Source: Salinivirgaceae bacterium
GTDB taxonomy: Bacteria > Bacteroidota > Bacteroidia > Bacteroidales > SZUA-534
DNA length: 34,092 nt
Direction: 5' to 3'
Assembly: GCA_017551905.1 (NCBI GenBank)
Contig: JAFZKK010000124.1
Span: 1 to 34,092, forward strand
Shown: positions 22,495 through 32,950 of the stretch, one piece after another
How the letters are laid out: every line of letters begins with the position of its first letter
How positions within the stretch are numbered: the stretch's first letter is position 1
Made by a program: the position numbers and the translations under genes
The notes under the pieces: generated by a model
What the model was told of the DNA's origin: nothing
What the model saw: only the letters and a program-made list of their open reading frames with translations
Database searches by the model: none

Positions 22495-23328
22495 CTAATA
22501 AAGCGAACCCAGCGAGAAGTTGTTGATTTTGCGTGGGTTGACGCACATAACCGGGATGCGGGCGGTGTTGGCGATAATATATTGCTCGCTTGCGCCCAGC
22601 ACATAATCAAGAGTGCCTATATCCTTGGTTGTCATTATCATCATCAGGCCGGCGTCAATCTTCTGCGCGTAGTCGATAGTCTGTTGAGCGAAGTTTCCGC
22701 CCTCGGCAGTGTCGGCCATTTCGTATTCAACCTCGTATTTGGTTAGATATTTCTTGGCGAACGACAGGTTTGTGTTGACTTTCTTCACCAGAGCTGAATC
22801 TCTCACGGCTTGTTTTATAAAATATATCTTCGAGTTGAAAATCTTGCCGAAATATATTGCCCACACAAGTTTCTCGCGGTTTTCGGTTTTGAAATCGACA
22901 GGGAAGACAATCTTGTTGAACGAAGAGTTCTCCTGCGGAGGGTCTTGCACAACTACAAACGGCACATACGAGCTGACAATAACCTTGAGGGCCCAGCTGC
23001 CGGTAAGCTTTTGCATACCTTTCATTCCGTGGGTTCCCATAATAACAAGGTTGATGTCGTCGCGGTCCTTTGTATATTCGCCAATGGTGGTGAATATTGA
23101 GCCGGCAAGCACCACAGCTTCTGTCTTCAGCGATGTTTTTTTCTCGTTGTCGGCGGCTATAGGCTGCAGTTTCTGCATAGCCTCGTCAACATCACTGTCA
23201 GCCTTAACAATATGTAGAAGCACAAGGCTGTTATTGATGGCTTTCGCAATTTTCACGGCATGTGCCAAAGCGTTTTCAGCAACTTCGGTAAAGTCCCAAG
23301 GCACAACAATCTTTTTGTTTGATTCCAT
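22495..23328 (-). CDS. Tandem universal stress protein (UspA family)
   Basis: A 277-residue cytoplasmic protein with two Usp domains, about residues 1-140 and 145-277. The first begins KKIVVPWDFTEVAENALAHAVKIA, the typical Usp strand-helix, and contains LVIMGTHGMKGMQKLTGS, which resembles the ATP-binding G-2x-G-9x-G(S/T) region. The second domain begins FNKIVFPVDFKTENREKLVWAI and ends near GASEQYIIANTARIPVMCV. Usp proteins help survival in stress and slow growth; the exact role here is not known. It is transcribed divergently from rpoN, with a TATTTTTG -7 box upstream. Confidence 0.88.
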   Translation of the reverse strand: MESNKKIVVPWDFTEVAENALAHAVKIAKAINNSLVLLHIVKADSDVDEAMQKLQPIAADNEKKTSLKTEAVVLAGSIFTTIGEYTKDRDDINLVIMGTHGMKGMQKLTGSWALKVIVSSYVPFVVVQDPPQENSSFNKIVFPVDFKTENREKLVWAIYFGKIFNSKIYFIKQAVRDSALVKKVNTNLSFAKKYLTKYEVEYEMADTAEGGNFAQQTIDYAQKIDAGLMMIMTTKDIGTLDYVLGASEQYIIANTARIPVMCVNPRKINNFSLGSLY

Positions 23329-23362
23329 ATTGAAAAGTGTTTCAAAAAATGATTTGAATTGA

Positions 23363-23370
23363 CAAAAATA
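23363..23370 (-). promoter_or_regulatory. -7 box for the universal stress protein gene
   Basis: TATTTTTG on the minus strand, 35 bp before the start codon. The matching -33 position reads TGTG rather than TTTG, so this is a weaker promoter match. Confidence 0.45.
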
Positions 23371-23493
23371 ATGACTTTTTTCAAATTTTCACAATGTATA
23401 TTGTTATTTCTCAAACACAAAAAACCGACTTCCGTCAACATTTTCGGTTTAGACGCAAATTGACTATCTTAGCGGCCGCAAAAATGGGTATCG

Positions 23494-24939
23494 ATGTTGA
23501 AACAAAGTCTACAACAGAAATTAGTTCAGAAGCTGACACCACAACAGATTCAGGTGATTCGGTTGCTTGAGGTGCCCATTATGCAGCTCGACCAGCGCAT
23601 CAAGAGCGAGATGGAGGAGAACCCGGCGCTTGAGGAGTCGGATTTTGAACGCCGCTCCGACAACGAGGAGCCGCTGCCCGACGACCCCAAAGACCAGGAC
23701 GAGTTGTCGATGGACGGCTACCTGAACGACGACGATTACATTCCGTCGTACAAGCTCTATGCCAACAACTACTCGCCCGATGACGAGGTGCGCGAGACGC
23801 CGCTGTCGCAGGGACACACGTTCCACGAGAGCCTGATGAGCCAGCTTGGTGTTCTGAAGATGAGCGACCGCCAGCGCAAACTTGCCGAATACATCATTGG
23901 CAGCATCGACGATGACGGCTATTTGCGCCGCGACCTTGAGTCGATTTCGGACGACCTGGCATTTATGCAGAACATTGAGGCCAGCGAAGAGGAGTTGCGG
24001 CAAGCCCTCGACATTGTGCAGGGTTTTGACCCGGCCGGTGTGGGTGCGCTCACATTGCAGGAGTGCCTGTTGCTTCAGCTGAAACGGCGCAATCAGAATT
24101 CGGAAGCGGTGCAGCTGGCAACCAAAATCATAAGCAAGAATTTCACCGATTTCTCGCGCAAGCATTACGATAAGATATTGTCGCACACGGGTGTTACGGA
24201 GCAACAGTTGAAAGAGGCGCTTGAGGAGATTCTGAAGCTGAACCCCAAGCCGGGCGGCGGCTACTCGAACCCGCAGGAGCGCACATCGCAGCCCATAACG
24301 CCCGATTTTGTGCTCGAGAACAACGACGGCAATCTGGAAGTGATTCTGAACGAGCATAATACGCCCGACCTGCGCATCAGCCGCACCTATACTAATATGC
24401 TTGAGCAACTTGCCGCAAAAGCGAAACGCACACAGCAAGACAAAGAGACTATCAACTTTGTGAAGCAAAAAATCGACTCGGCAAAATGGTTCATCGACGC
24501 CATTCAGCAACGGAAAATAACGTTGCTCTCCACCATGCGAGCCATTGTCAACTACCAGCGCAACTACTTCCTTGATGGTGATGAGAAAAAGCTTCGCCCG
24601 ATGATTCTGAAAGATATTGCCGATATCACCGGACTCGATGTGAGCACCATTTCGCGCGTGGCTAACAGCAAATATATACAGACCGACTTCGGCATCTATC
24701 CGCTCAAATGGTTCTTCTCCGACTCAATCAAAACCGACAGTGGCGAGGAGGTGTCGTCGCGTGAGGTGAAAAGCATTCTGGAAGAGGCTGTGCGCGGCGA
24801 GAACAAACAGTCGCCGCTGAACGACGAGGCCTTGGCCGACATTCTCCAGAAAAAAGGATATCAAGTAGCGCGCCGCACAGTTGCCAAATACCGTGAGAAA
24901 ATGGGTATTCCGGTAGCGCGGATGCGGAAGGAGTTATAA
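23494..24939 (+). CDS. rpoN: RNA polymerase sigma-54 factor
   Basis: An alternative sigma factor that directs RNA polymerase to -24/-12 promoters and needs an AAA+ enhancer-binding activator. The 481-residue length is normal. The N-terminal Gln-rich activator-interacting region is clear (LKQSLQQKLVQKLTPQQIQVIRLLEVP is split here as LKQSLQQKL and LTPQQIQVIRLLEVP), followed by an acidic region (about 45-95), the core-binding domain, an HTH (ITGLDVSTISRVANSKYI) and the RpoN box ARRTVAKYR near residue 460. A degenerate promoter, TTTC-N19-TATCTTAG, lies at 23442-23472. No enhancer-binding protein gene lies in the window. The stop codon falls inside the first heptamer of a repeat array. Confidence 0.95.
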   Translation: MLKQSLQQKLVQKLTPQQIQVIRLLEVPIMQLDQRIKSEMEENPALEESDFERRSDNEEPLPDDPKDQDELSMDGYLNDDDYIPSYKLYANNYSPDDEVRETPLSQGHTFHESLMSQLGVLKMSDRQRKLAEYIIGSIDDDGYLRRDLESISDDLAFMQNIEASEEELRQALDIVQGFDPAGVGALTLQECLLLQLKRRNQNSEAVQLATKIISKNFTDFSRKHYDKILSHTGVTEQQLKEALEEILKLNPKPGGGYSNPQERTSQPITPDFVLENNDGNLEVILNEHNTPDLRISRTYTNMLEQLAAKAKRTQQDKETINFVKQKIDSAKWFIDAIQQRKITLLSTMRAIVNYQRNYFLDGDEKKLRPMILKDIADITGLDVSTISRVANSKYIQTDFGIYPLKWFFSDSIKTDSGEEVSSREVKSILEEAVRGENKQSPLNDEALADILQKKGYQVARRTVAKYREKMGIPVARMRKEL

Positions 24940-25010
24940 GTGATAAGGTACAAGTGACAAGGTACAAGTGACAAGGCATAAGGCATAAGTTACAAGTGAC
25001 AAGGCATAAG
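24934..25010. repeat. Array of 11 seven-base words of form NNAYAAG
   Basis: Starting at TTATAAG, which contains the rpoN stop codon, the sequence reads in strict 7-nt steps through words such as TGATAAG, GTACAAG, TGACAAG, GCATAAG and TTACAAG. The same words recur upstream of the adhesin gene at 33708-33777. The 25011-25085 remainder of this gap shows nothing else. Confidence 0.8.
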
Positions 25011-25085
25011 TGAATTTTGATTCACAAACCACATCGCTTTCCTTTTATCCGCATATTCTAAATTCTGATTTCAATACTCATAATT

Positions 25086-25124
25086 AAAAAAGGCAGGGCC
25101 GCCCGAATCATCGGACAGCCCCGC
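25086..25124 (-). terminator. Terminator of the giant GLUG-repeat gene
   Basis: On the minus strand GCGGGGCTGTCCGA pairs over 14 bp (three G-U pairs) with TCGGGCGGCCCTGC around a TGAT loop, then CTTTTTT. It lies 42 bp past the stop codon, so the gene end is intact and looks actively terminated. Confidence 0.8.
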
Positions 25125-25165
25125 TCCACAGATTATAAATATGATTTAGTTGAGTCAGTTTATAA

Positions 25166-28100
25166 TCACTTGATAACTACGCGCTCGGCGGCGGCGCCAG
25201 CTTTGACAATGTAGATACCGGCATTCGGCATCTGAATCTCGGTGCGTGAGCCAGCGGCCAATGCTTTGGCTATCATGCGACCTTTGAGGTCGAACACTGC
25301 AATCTCGCCGGTGAGTGCCTGGGCAGCCTCAACAACGATGGTGTTGTCGAAGGCGTAGATGCTGACTGCGGCTGCGGCCTCCTCGGCAACGGCGGTGCTT
25401 TCCTCTTCCTCAACCTCGATGTCGAATGTTGCGGTGTAGGTTTTTCCGCCATCGGTGTAAGTGATGGTGAGCGACTGCTTGCCGGCAACTGTTGCATCGA
25501 AGCCCGAAACCATTACGTCCAGTATGTCAACCTCAATCGAGGTGCTGTCGCTGAAGGTAACTTTCAACTTGCCACCGGTAACGTCGAGTTTCTCGCCAAC
25601 CTTGTAAGTCAGCTTGTTAGGCATCTTGCTTACGGCTACCGAGATGATGTCGGTCATGGCAACCTCAATAGTCTTGCGGCTAATTTCGGCTTTGCAAACC
25701 GAGCAGTAAACAACCGAGTCGTAAGAACCTGTTGCAGTGTGTGTTGCCACAACTATGTTCTCGATAACCACGCTGTCGGCTTTGTGACCGTTGGCAGGAG
25801 TGGTGATAGCGGTGCGGCTAACCTCAGCCTTGCAAACCGAGCAATAGACAACCGAGTCGTAAGAGCCGGCCTCGGTGCAAGTTGCCGACTTGATGTTCTC
25901 GAACAGAACACTGTCGGCTTTGTGGCCGAGAGAATCAATAACAACAGTCTTGCGGCTTATCTCTTCTTTGCAAACCGTGCAGTAAACCACCGAATCAACC
26001 GAGCCAGCCTCGGTGCAAGTTGCGGCCTTCAAGTTCTCGGCAACTGCCTCGCCTGCGGTGTGGGCAATGACAGGTATAACTTCCTGCGCCACAAACACCG
26101 TGTTGCAACCCGAGCAATGCGAACCTTCTGTCAAACCTGTCGCGGTGCAAGTTGGGGCAACGGCGGCATCGGTTACCACAGCGTGAGACTTTGTCAGCTT
26201 CACTTCGAGGCCCGTCACAACTTCGTAATTATCAGCGTCTTCGGGGGTAAATGTTACCGTAACTGTATTTTCTCCAACGACCAGTTCCACATTCGTATTC
26301 TCTATTGTGAAACCCGACGGTAAAGTGAAGTCGGCTAATGGCTGCCCACACTTAATTGCCAGATTTTCAGGCAATGTATATGTGGGCGTTGCCTTGCCTA
26401 TTGCAAACTCTTTTGTATTAGCCGCTGGCAACGCATAGTTCGCGTTATCCAATGCCGTTGCCGTAGCAGTGTAGCTTGTGCCCGCGTTGGTTTGTGCGCC
26501 GCTGACTGTTACATTGCACTCGTCGCTGCCGCAGAGGCTGCCGCTTGCAACTGTTGCCGAGGGTGCTTGGGCTGTGCCGTTATAGGTAAAGGCAGCTGTG
26601 CTCCAAACAAGTTCCACTTCTTTTGCCGCGATTGTAAATTGCTGACTTACAACATTCTCCGCGTCGGCATTGTTTGTGAGTGTTACAGTGGCTGTGCCAG
26701 CATTGGTGTTATTGCTGTAAGTGGGTGTGTATGAGCCATTAAAAGCAAACTCTTTTCCCAAAATTGTGCGGCCAAAAGTATAATCAATTCCGCTTTCGAG
26801 TGTGTAGGCAGTGCCTTTATAGGTGTAGCTTGTGGTGTTGAGCACCAAATCGGTATTGAGCAGACGGCTGAAGAAGAAACTGCCGTCGCCCTCAATATTG
26901 TTGCCCGAAACAGCACCGCTGACAGTCAGAGTGCCATTGACAATCAAAGTGCCATTGTTGGTGATTACCGCATTACCAGTTGTGGTAAGCGACGTTCCAG
27001 CAGGTACGCAGAGTGTTTTTCCCTCGGCAATCTCGTAATCGGTAGCCAAATACACATTGCCAACCACGGTGTATGTATCGCCATCTTCTTCAATATAGCC
27101 CGATATAGGATTATGAGTATTATCAAGCAAAGGATATTCATCGGAATACAAATTTTGATACCATGCATTATTATTGTTTTGGTTGAGCAGATAGCCGATT
27201 TTGCCGCTTGCAAACTCTTTGGCTGTGGCCGATATTGTCTTGCCAGCCACGTCGGCAGTTGTTTGTCCTGTTGTTTCATTGCCAACGCCATATTGCACCA
27301 CGTTGTTTCCGTCTTTGGCGCAACCTGCCAAGTAATAGCAGTTGGTCATTTTGAGACTACCACCACCGCAAATGCCGCCAACATAGTGAGAACCTGAAGA
27401 AACCGTTCCTGTGTTGTAGCAGTTGGTTTGGGTGCCATAATAAATAAAGCCGCAAATGCCGCCAACATATTCGCCCGTACCCGAAACCGTTCCTGTGTTG
27501 TAGCTGTTGGTTATGGTTGTATATGAATAAAAATAGCCGCAAATGCCGCCAACATGACGCGTACCGCAAACCGTTCCTGTGTTGTAGCAGTTGGTCATGG
27601 TTGCGTTTATGTTATAATCACAATAACCGCAAATGCCGCCAACATACCAACATCCTTTAATATACGAATCAACAACCCCGACGTTCTTTATCTTCGCTCC
27701 ATTGGTACGGCCTATCAGACCGACATGGTTGCCGCCATTAGGGTAGTCTTTGAAAGTTGTGTTATTGAAATACAAACCGCCAATGGTGTGGCCGTTGCCG
27801 TCGAATGTGCCTTTGAAGTTATTACTCGAAGTTCCAATCGGTGTCCAACTGTAAGTTGGCGTGCCGTTGAGAGTGCCATCTTCGTTCAGAACGTTTTCGT
27901 TTACTACAATGTCGGCTGTCAGGACGGCATTGGCAGTGGTTTCGCCATTATTTACCAAATCGGCAAACCAATAGAGTTCGGCAGTGTTGCTAATGGCGTA
28001 GTAGCCAATGAAATCGGCAGTAAGATTCAAACTGCCGCAGTTGTTTTCGGTTACCAAAGTGCCTTGAACTGTGGATTGGCCACAAGCAGTGCAGCGTCCT

Positions 28101-30166
28101 AACGCATCCACCGACGGGTGCTCTTTAACAACACCTTCGGTATTGCTGAATTCGCTTGTACACGGCTGCGAGGCATATACCACAGCACGGGTGTTGTCCA
28201 ACACAGGGTATGCGTCGCCACCAACGCCAAGGTTTTGACGCCACGCATTGCCGTCGACGCCTGTGCTGCCATTGAGAAGGAAGGTTATTTTTCCGTTTGC
28301 AAACTCTTCGGCTGTAGCAGAAACACCAAGAGAGTTTTTACTGCCGCAACTTTCCAAATAGTAGCAGTTGGTTTGGGTGCCATCATACCCGCAAATGCCG
28401 CCACCCGAAACCGTTCCTGTGTTGAAGCAGTTGATTTGGGTGCCACCACCACCGCAAATGCCGCCGACATACTGGCTACCCGAAACCGTTCCCGTGTTGT
28501 AACAGTTGGTTTGGGTACCATGTATACCGCAAATGCCGCCGACATATAGGCCACCTTTAATATAAGAATCAATAACCCCGACGTTCTTTATCTTCGCTCC
28601 ATTGGTATTGCCTATCAGACCTACGTAGTTTTGAGTTGTGTTATTGAAATACAAGCCGCTAATGGTGTGGCTGTTGCCGTCGAATGTGCCTGCATATTGT
28701 TTACTTGAAGTTCCAATCGGTGTCCAACTGTAAGTTGGTGTGCCGTAGAGTTCGCCTTCGGCAGTAAGCACGTTTGCATTTACTACAATGTCGGCTGTCA
28801 GGACAGCATTGGCAGCGGTTTCGCCATTATTTACCAAATCGGCAAACCAATAGAGTTCGCCCGAGTTGCTAATGGCATAGTAGCCAACAAAATCGGCTGT
28901 GAGATTCAAACTGCCGCAGTTGCTTTCGGTTACCAAAGTGCCTTGAGCTATGAATTGGCCGCAAGCCGTGCAGCGTCCAGTCGCATCTGCTGTTGAGTGT
29001 GGCAGAACAGCATCTTCGGTATTGCTGAATCCGCTTGTACACGGCTGCGATACATATATTACGGCGTGGGTTTTATCCAACACAGGGTGTGCGTCAACGG
29101 CTTCATTATCAATGTTTTGTCGCCACACATTGTCGTCGCCGCTTGTGCTGCCATTGAGCAGATAGGTTATTTTTCCGCTTGCAAACTCTTCCGCTGTAGC
29201 AGAAACACCAAGAGAGTTTTTACTGCCGCAACTTGACAGATAGTAGCAGTTGGTTTGGGTGCAATCATAACCACCACCGCAAATGCCGCCAGAAGAATAA
29301 CCCGAAACCGTTCCTGTGTTGTAGCAGTTGGTTTGGGTGCCATGATAACTATAGCCGCAAATGCCGCCGACATATTCATACGAACCCGAAATCGTTCCTG
29401 TGTTGTAGCTGTTGGTTATGGTTGTATATGAATAAAAATAGCCGCAAATGCCGCCAACATAAGAATAACCATTAATATAAGAATCAATAACCCCGACGTT
29501 CTTTATCGTCGCTCCATAGGCATAGCCTATCAGACCTACATATTTTCCGCCATTGGGGTAGTTGCCGTTAGTTGTATTTTCAAAATACAAGCCGCTAATG
29601 GTGTGGCCGTTGCCGTCGAATGTGCCTGCATATTTATAAGAAGAAGTCCCTATCGGTGTCCAATTGTAAGTTGGTGTGCCTTTGAGTGTGCCATCATTGT
29701 TTAGCACGGTTGCATTTACTACAATATCGGCTGTCAAGACGGCATTTATGGTGGTGTTGCCGTTGTTCACTTCATTGGCAAACCAGTATAGTTCGCCTGA
29801 ATTGCTAATGGCGTAGTAGTCAACAAAATCGGACGTAAGATTCAAACTGCTGTAGTTGTTATTATCTACCAAAGTGCCTTGAGCTGTGGGTTGGCCACAA
29901 GCAGTACAGCGTCCAGTCGCATCCACATACGGGTGCTCTGTAACAGCACCTTCGGTATTGCTGAAATCGGTCGTACACGGCTGCGACGCATATATTACGG
30001 CGTGGGTTTTATCCAACACTGGGTATGCGTCGGTGCCACGGTTTTGTCGCCACACATTGTCTTCTCCGCTTGTGCAGCCGTTGAGACGGTAGGTTATTTT
30101 TCCGCTTTCAAACTCTTCGGTTGTAGCAGAAGTACCACCACCGCTTGCCGAGCAGCTGCCTGCCAA
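25166..30166 (-). CDS. Giant secreted GLUG-repeat protein, 3' part after the frameshift
   Basis: This is the downstream part (1666 residues from a TTG at 30166; the frame is open back to about 30535) of one gene whose 5' part ends at 30514. It holds three full macro-repeats (to about residue 1040), each with an AISNSGELYWFA module, a TFDGNGHTISGLYF module, several GGICG/TNCYNTG (GLUG-like) units and a GRCTACGQ module. Then come MBG/YDG-like sandwich domains (about 1100-1320), three or four CxxC modules (YCSVCKAEISR type, 1320-1500), a Big_3-like Ig domain (1505-1590) and a final T9SS type A sorting domain of about 70 residues (EIAVFDLKGRMIAKA, then MPNAGIYIVKAG, ending RVVIK). It has no start or signal of its own. 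Confidence 0.8.
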   Translation of the reverse strand: MAGSCSASGGGTSATTEEFESGKITYRLNGCTSGEDNVWRQNRGTDAYPVLDKTHAVIYASQPCTTDFSNTEGAVTEHPYVDATGRCTACGQPTAQGTLVDNNNYSSLNLTSDFVDYYAISNSGELYWFANEVNNGNTTINAVLTADIVVNATVLNNDGTLKGTPTYNWTPIGTSSYKYAGTFDGNGHTISGLYFENTTNGNYPNGGKYVGLIGYAYGATIKNVGVIDSYINGYSYVGGICGYFYSYTTITNSYNTGTISGSYEYVGGICGYSYHGTQTNCYNTGTVSGYSSGGICGGGYDCTQTNCYYLSSCGSKNSLGVSATAEEFASGKITYLLNGSTSGDDNVWRQNIDNEAVDAHPVLDKTHAVIYVSQPCTSGFSNTEDAVLPHSTADATGRCTACGQFIAQGTLVTESNCGSLNLTADFVGYYAISNSGELYWFADLVNNGETAANAVLTADIVVNANVLTAEGELYGTPTYSWTPIGTSSKQYAGTFDGNSHTISGLYFNNTTQNYVGLIGNTNGAKIKNVGVIDSYIKGGLYVGGICGIHGTQTNCYNTGTVSGSQYVGGICGGGGTQINCFNTGTVSGGGICGYDGTQTNCYYLESCGSKNSLGVSATAEEFANGKITFLLNGSTGVDGNAWRQNLGVGGDAYPVLDNTRAVVYASQPCTSEFSNTEGVVKEHPSVDALGRCTACGQSTVQGTLVTENNCGSLNLTADFIGYYAISNTAELYWFADLVNNGETTANAVLTADIVVNENVLNEDGTLNGTPTYSWTPIGTSSNNFKGTFDGNGHTIGGLYFNNTTFKDYPNGGNHVGLIGRTNGAKIKNVGVVDSYIKGCWYVGGICGYCDYNINATMTNCYNTGTVCGTRHVGGICGYFYSYTTITNSYNTGTVSGTGEYVGGICGFIYYGTQTNCYNTGTVSSGSHYVGGICGGGSLKMTNCYYLAGCAKDGNNVVQYGVGNETTGQTTADVAGKTISATAKEFASGKIGYLLNQNNNNAWYQNLYSDEYPLLDNTHNPISGYIEEDGDTYTVVGNVYLATDYEIAEGKTLCVPAGTSLTTTGNAVITNNGTLIVNGTLTVSGAVSGNNIEGDGSFFFSRLLNTDLVLNTTSYTYKGTAYTLESGIDYTFGRTILGKEFAFNGSYTPTYSNNTNAGTATVTLTNNADAENVVSQQFTIAAKEVELVWSTAAFTYNGTAQAPSATVASGSLCGSDECNVTVSGAQTNAGTSYTATATALDNANYALPAANTKEFAIGKATPTYTLPENLAIKCGQPLADFTLPSGFTIENTNVELVVGENTVTVTFTPEDADNYEVVTGLEVKLTKSHAVVTDAAVAPTCTATGLTEGSHCSGCNTVFVAQEVIPVIAHTAGEAVAENLKAATCTEAGSVDSVVYCTVCKEEISRKTVVIDSLGHKADSVLFENIKSATCTEAGSYDSVVYCSVCKAEVSRTAITTPANGHKADSVVIENIVVATHTATGSYDSVVYCSVCKAEISRKTIEVAMTDIISVAVSKMPNKLTYKVGEKLDVTGGKLKVTFSDSTSIEVDILDVMVSGFDATVAGKQSLTITYTDGGKTYTATFDIEVEEEESTAVAEEAAAAVSIYAFDNTIVVEAAQALTGEIAVFDLKGRMIAKALAAGSRTEIQMPNAGIYIVKAGAAAERVVIK

Positions 30167-32950
30167 ATAGTAGCAGTTGGTTTGGGTGCCAGATTCGCCG
30201 CAAATGCCGCCGACAGAAGAAGAACCCGAAACCGTTCCCGTGTTGTAGCAGTTGGTTTGGGTGCCATTTATACCGCAAATGCCGCCGACACGGTAAGAAC
30301 CAGAAACCGCTCCCGTGTTGTAGCAGTTGGTTAGGGTGCCATTGCTGCCGCAAATACCGCCGACACACTGGACACCCGAAACAGCACCTGTGTTGTAGCA
30401 GTTGGTTATGGTTACATATAAAATGTAACCATATGAATTGTACCAACCAAGACCGCAAATGCCGCCGACATATTTATAACCACGAATATAAGAATCAATA
30501 ACCCCGACATTCTTTATCGTCGCTTCGTAGCAGAGCCAATCAATCCCACATTGTTGCCTCCAACGGGATAGTTGCTGTCCGTTGTATTATTGAAATACAA
30601 ACCGCTGATTGTGTGGCCGTTGCCGTCAAATGTGCCTTGGTATTTGTTGGCTTCTGTTCCAATCGGTGTCCAACTGTAAGTTGGCGTGCCATTGAGAGTG
30701 CCATCATTGTTTAGCACGTTTGCATTTACTACAATGTCGGCTGTAAGTACGGCTTTGGCAGAATATTCTCCATTATTTACCAAAGCAGCAAACCAATAGA
30801 GTTCGGCTGAATTGCTAATGGCGTAGTAGCCCACGAAATCGGCTGTGAGATTCAAACTGCTGTAGTTGCTTTCGGTTACTAAAGTAGCTCCTTGAGCTAT
30901 ATATTGGCCGCAAGCCGTGCAGCATCCTATCGCATCTGCTGTTGAGTGTGACTGAACAGCACCTTCGGTATTGCTGAAATCGGTTGTACACGGCTGCGAC
31001 GCATATATTACGGCGTGGGTTTTATCCAACACTGGGTATGCGTCGGTGCCACGGTTTTGGCGCCACGCATTGCCATCGCCGCTTGTGCGGCCATTGAGAA
31101 GGTAGGTTATTTTTCCGCTTGCAAATTCTTCGTCCGTAACAGAAACACCAAGAGAGTTTTTACTGCCGCAGCCTGCCAAATAGTAGCAGTTGGTTTGGGT
31201 GCCACTAGAGCCGCCGCAAATGCCGCCGACATCATTGGTATAGGAAGAACCCGAAACCGTTCCCGTGTTGTAGCAGTTGGTTTGGGTGCCACCAGAGCCG
31301 CAAATGCCGCCAATACACTGGACACCCGAACCCGCACCAGTGTTGTAGCAGTTGGTTTGGGTGCCACCCTGTCCGCAAATGCCGCCAACACGATAACCAC
31401 CCGAAACCGTTCCTGTGTTGTGGCAGTTAGTTTGGGTGCCTTGTAAACCGCAAATGCCGCCAACTGTGTCCCAACCCGAAACCGTTCCCGTGTTGTAGCA
31501 GTTGGTTATGGTTGTGTTATAACCATAACCGCAAATGCCGCCGACATAATTGTTGCCTTCAATATAAGAATCAATAACTCCGACGTTCTTTATCGTCGCT
31601 CCATTGGCATTGCCTATCAGACCCACATAATTTCCGCCATCAGGGTAGTTGCTGTTAGTTGTATTATTGAAATACAAGCCGCTGATTGTGTGTCCGTTGC
31701 CGTCGAATGTGCCTGCATATTTTTTACTCGAAGTGCCAATTGGTGTCCAACTGTAAGTTGGTGTGCCGTTGAGTTCGCCTTCGGCAGTAAGCACGTTTGC
31801 ATTTACTACAATGTCGGCTGTCAAGACGGCTTTAATATTAGTTCTGCCGCTGTTCACTTCATTGGCAAACCAATAGAGTTCGGCTGAATTGCTAATGGCG
31901 TAGTAGCCCTCGAAATCGGCTGTGAGATTCAAACTGCTGTAGTTGCTTTCGGTTATTAAAGCAGCTCCTTGAGCTATGAATTGGCCGCAAGCCGTGCAGT
32001 ATCCTATCGCATCTGCTGTTGAGTGTGGCTGAACAGCACCTTCGGTATTGCTGAAATCGGTCGCACACGGCTGCGACGCATATATTACGGCATGGGTTTT
32101 ATCCAATACTGGGTATGCGTCGGTGCCACGGTTTTGTCGCCACGCATTGTCGCCGCCGCTTGTGCGGCCATTGAGCAGATAGGTTATTTTCCCGCTTTCA
32201 AGCTCTGCGGCTGTAGCAGAAACACCAAGAGTGTTTTTACTGCCACATCCTTCCAAATAGTAGCAGTTGGTTTGGGTGCCGTAAGAGCCGCAAATGCCGC
32301 CGACAGAAGAAGAACCCGAAACCGTTCCAGTGTTGTAGCAGTTGGTTTGGATTCCACTAGAATAAACATAGCCGCAAATGCCGCCAACAGAAGAAGAACC
32401 CGAAACCTTTCCTGTGTTGTAGCAGTTGGTTTGGGCGCACTCATATTCACTACAGCCGCAAATGCCACCAACATTCCTGTTACCCGAAACCGTTCCAGTG
32501 TTGTAGCAGTTGGTTTGGGTGACATAAGAATAACCATAGCCGCAAATGCCGCCAACATTTTGATAACCATTTAAATAAGAATCAACAACTCCGACGTTCT
32601 TTATCTTCGCTCCATAGGCGGCATAGCCTATCAGACCCACATATCTTCCGCCATCGGGGTAGTTGCTGTTAGTTGTATTATTGAAATACAAGCCGCTGAT
32701 TGTGTGGCCGTTGCTGTCGAATGTGCCTGTATATTCTTTAGCAGAAGTTCCAATCGGTGTCCAACTGTAAGTTGGTGTGCCGTAGAGAGTGCCATCTTCG
32801 TTTAGCACGTTTTCGTTCACAACAATGTTGGTTGTAAGAACGGCATTAGAAGAACTGCCGCCGTTAACCATTGCGGCAAACTTGTAAAGGTCTTCGGCAG
32901 AGGTGATTGCACAGTAGCCGCTAAACGCCTGCCAGTTTTCGGCTGTGAAG
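27100..32950 (-). repeat. Six macro-repeats of about 0.9-1.1 kb within the GLUG-repeat gene
   Basis: The stretch encoding GYYAISN-like sequence recurs near 32930, 31910, 30830, 29820, 28885 and 28005, giving unit lengths of roughly 880 to 1080 bp. Within each, a unit of about 70 bp encoding GGICG...TNCYNTGTVSG recurs three to six times, about two dozen in all. Units differ in number between macro-repeats, which suggests gain and loss by recombination. Confidence 0.85.

Noticed and set aside
30510..30545. Programmed frameshifting as the explanation for the split gene
   Set aside because: No slippery heptamer or downstream stem was seen at the junction, and the other five module copies are in frame. 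A mutation or sequence error is simpler.
27357..32574. Many short frames on both strands within the GLUG-repeat gene
   Set aside because: They are repeated shadows of the repeat-coding DNA, the same peptides recurring at each unit.
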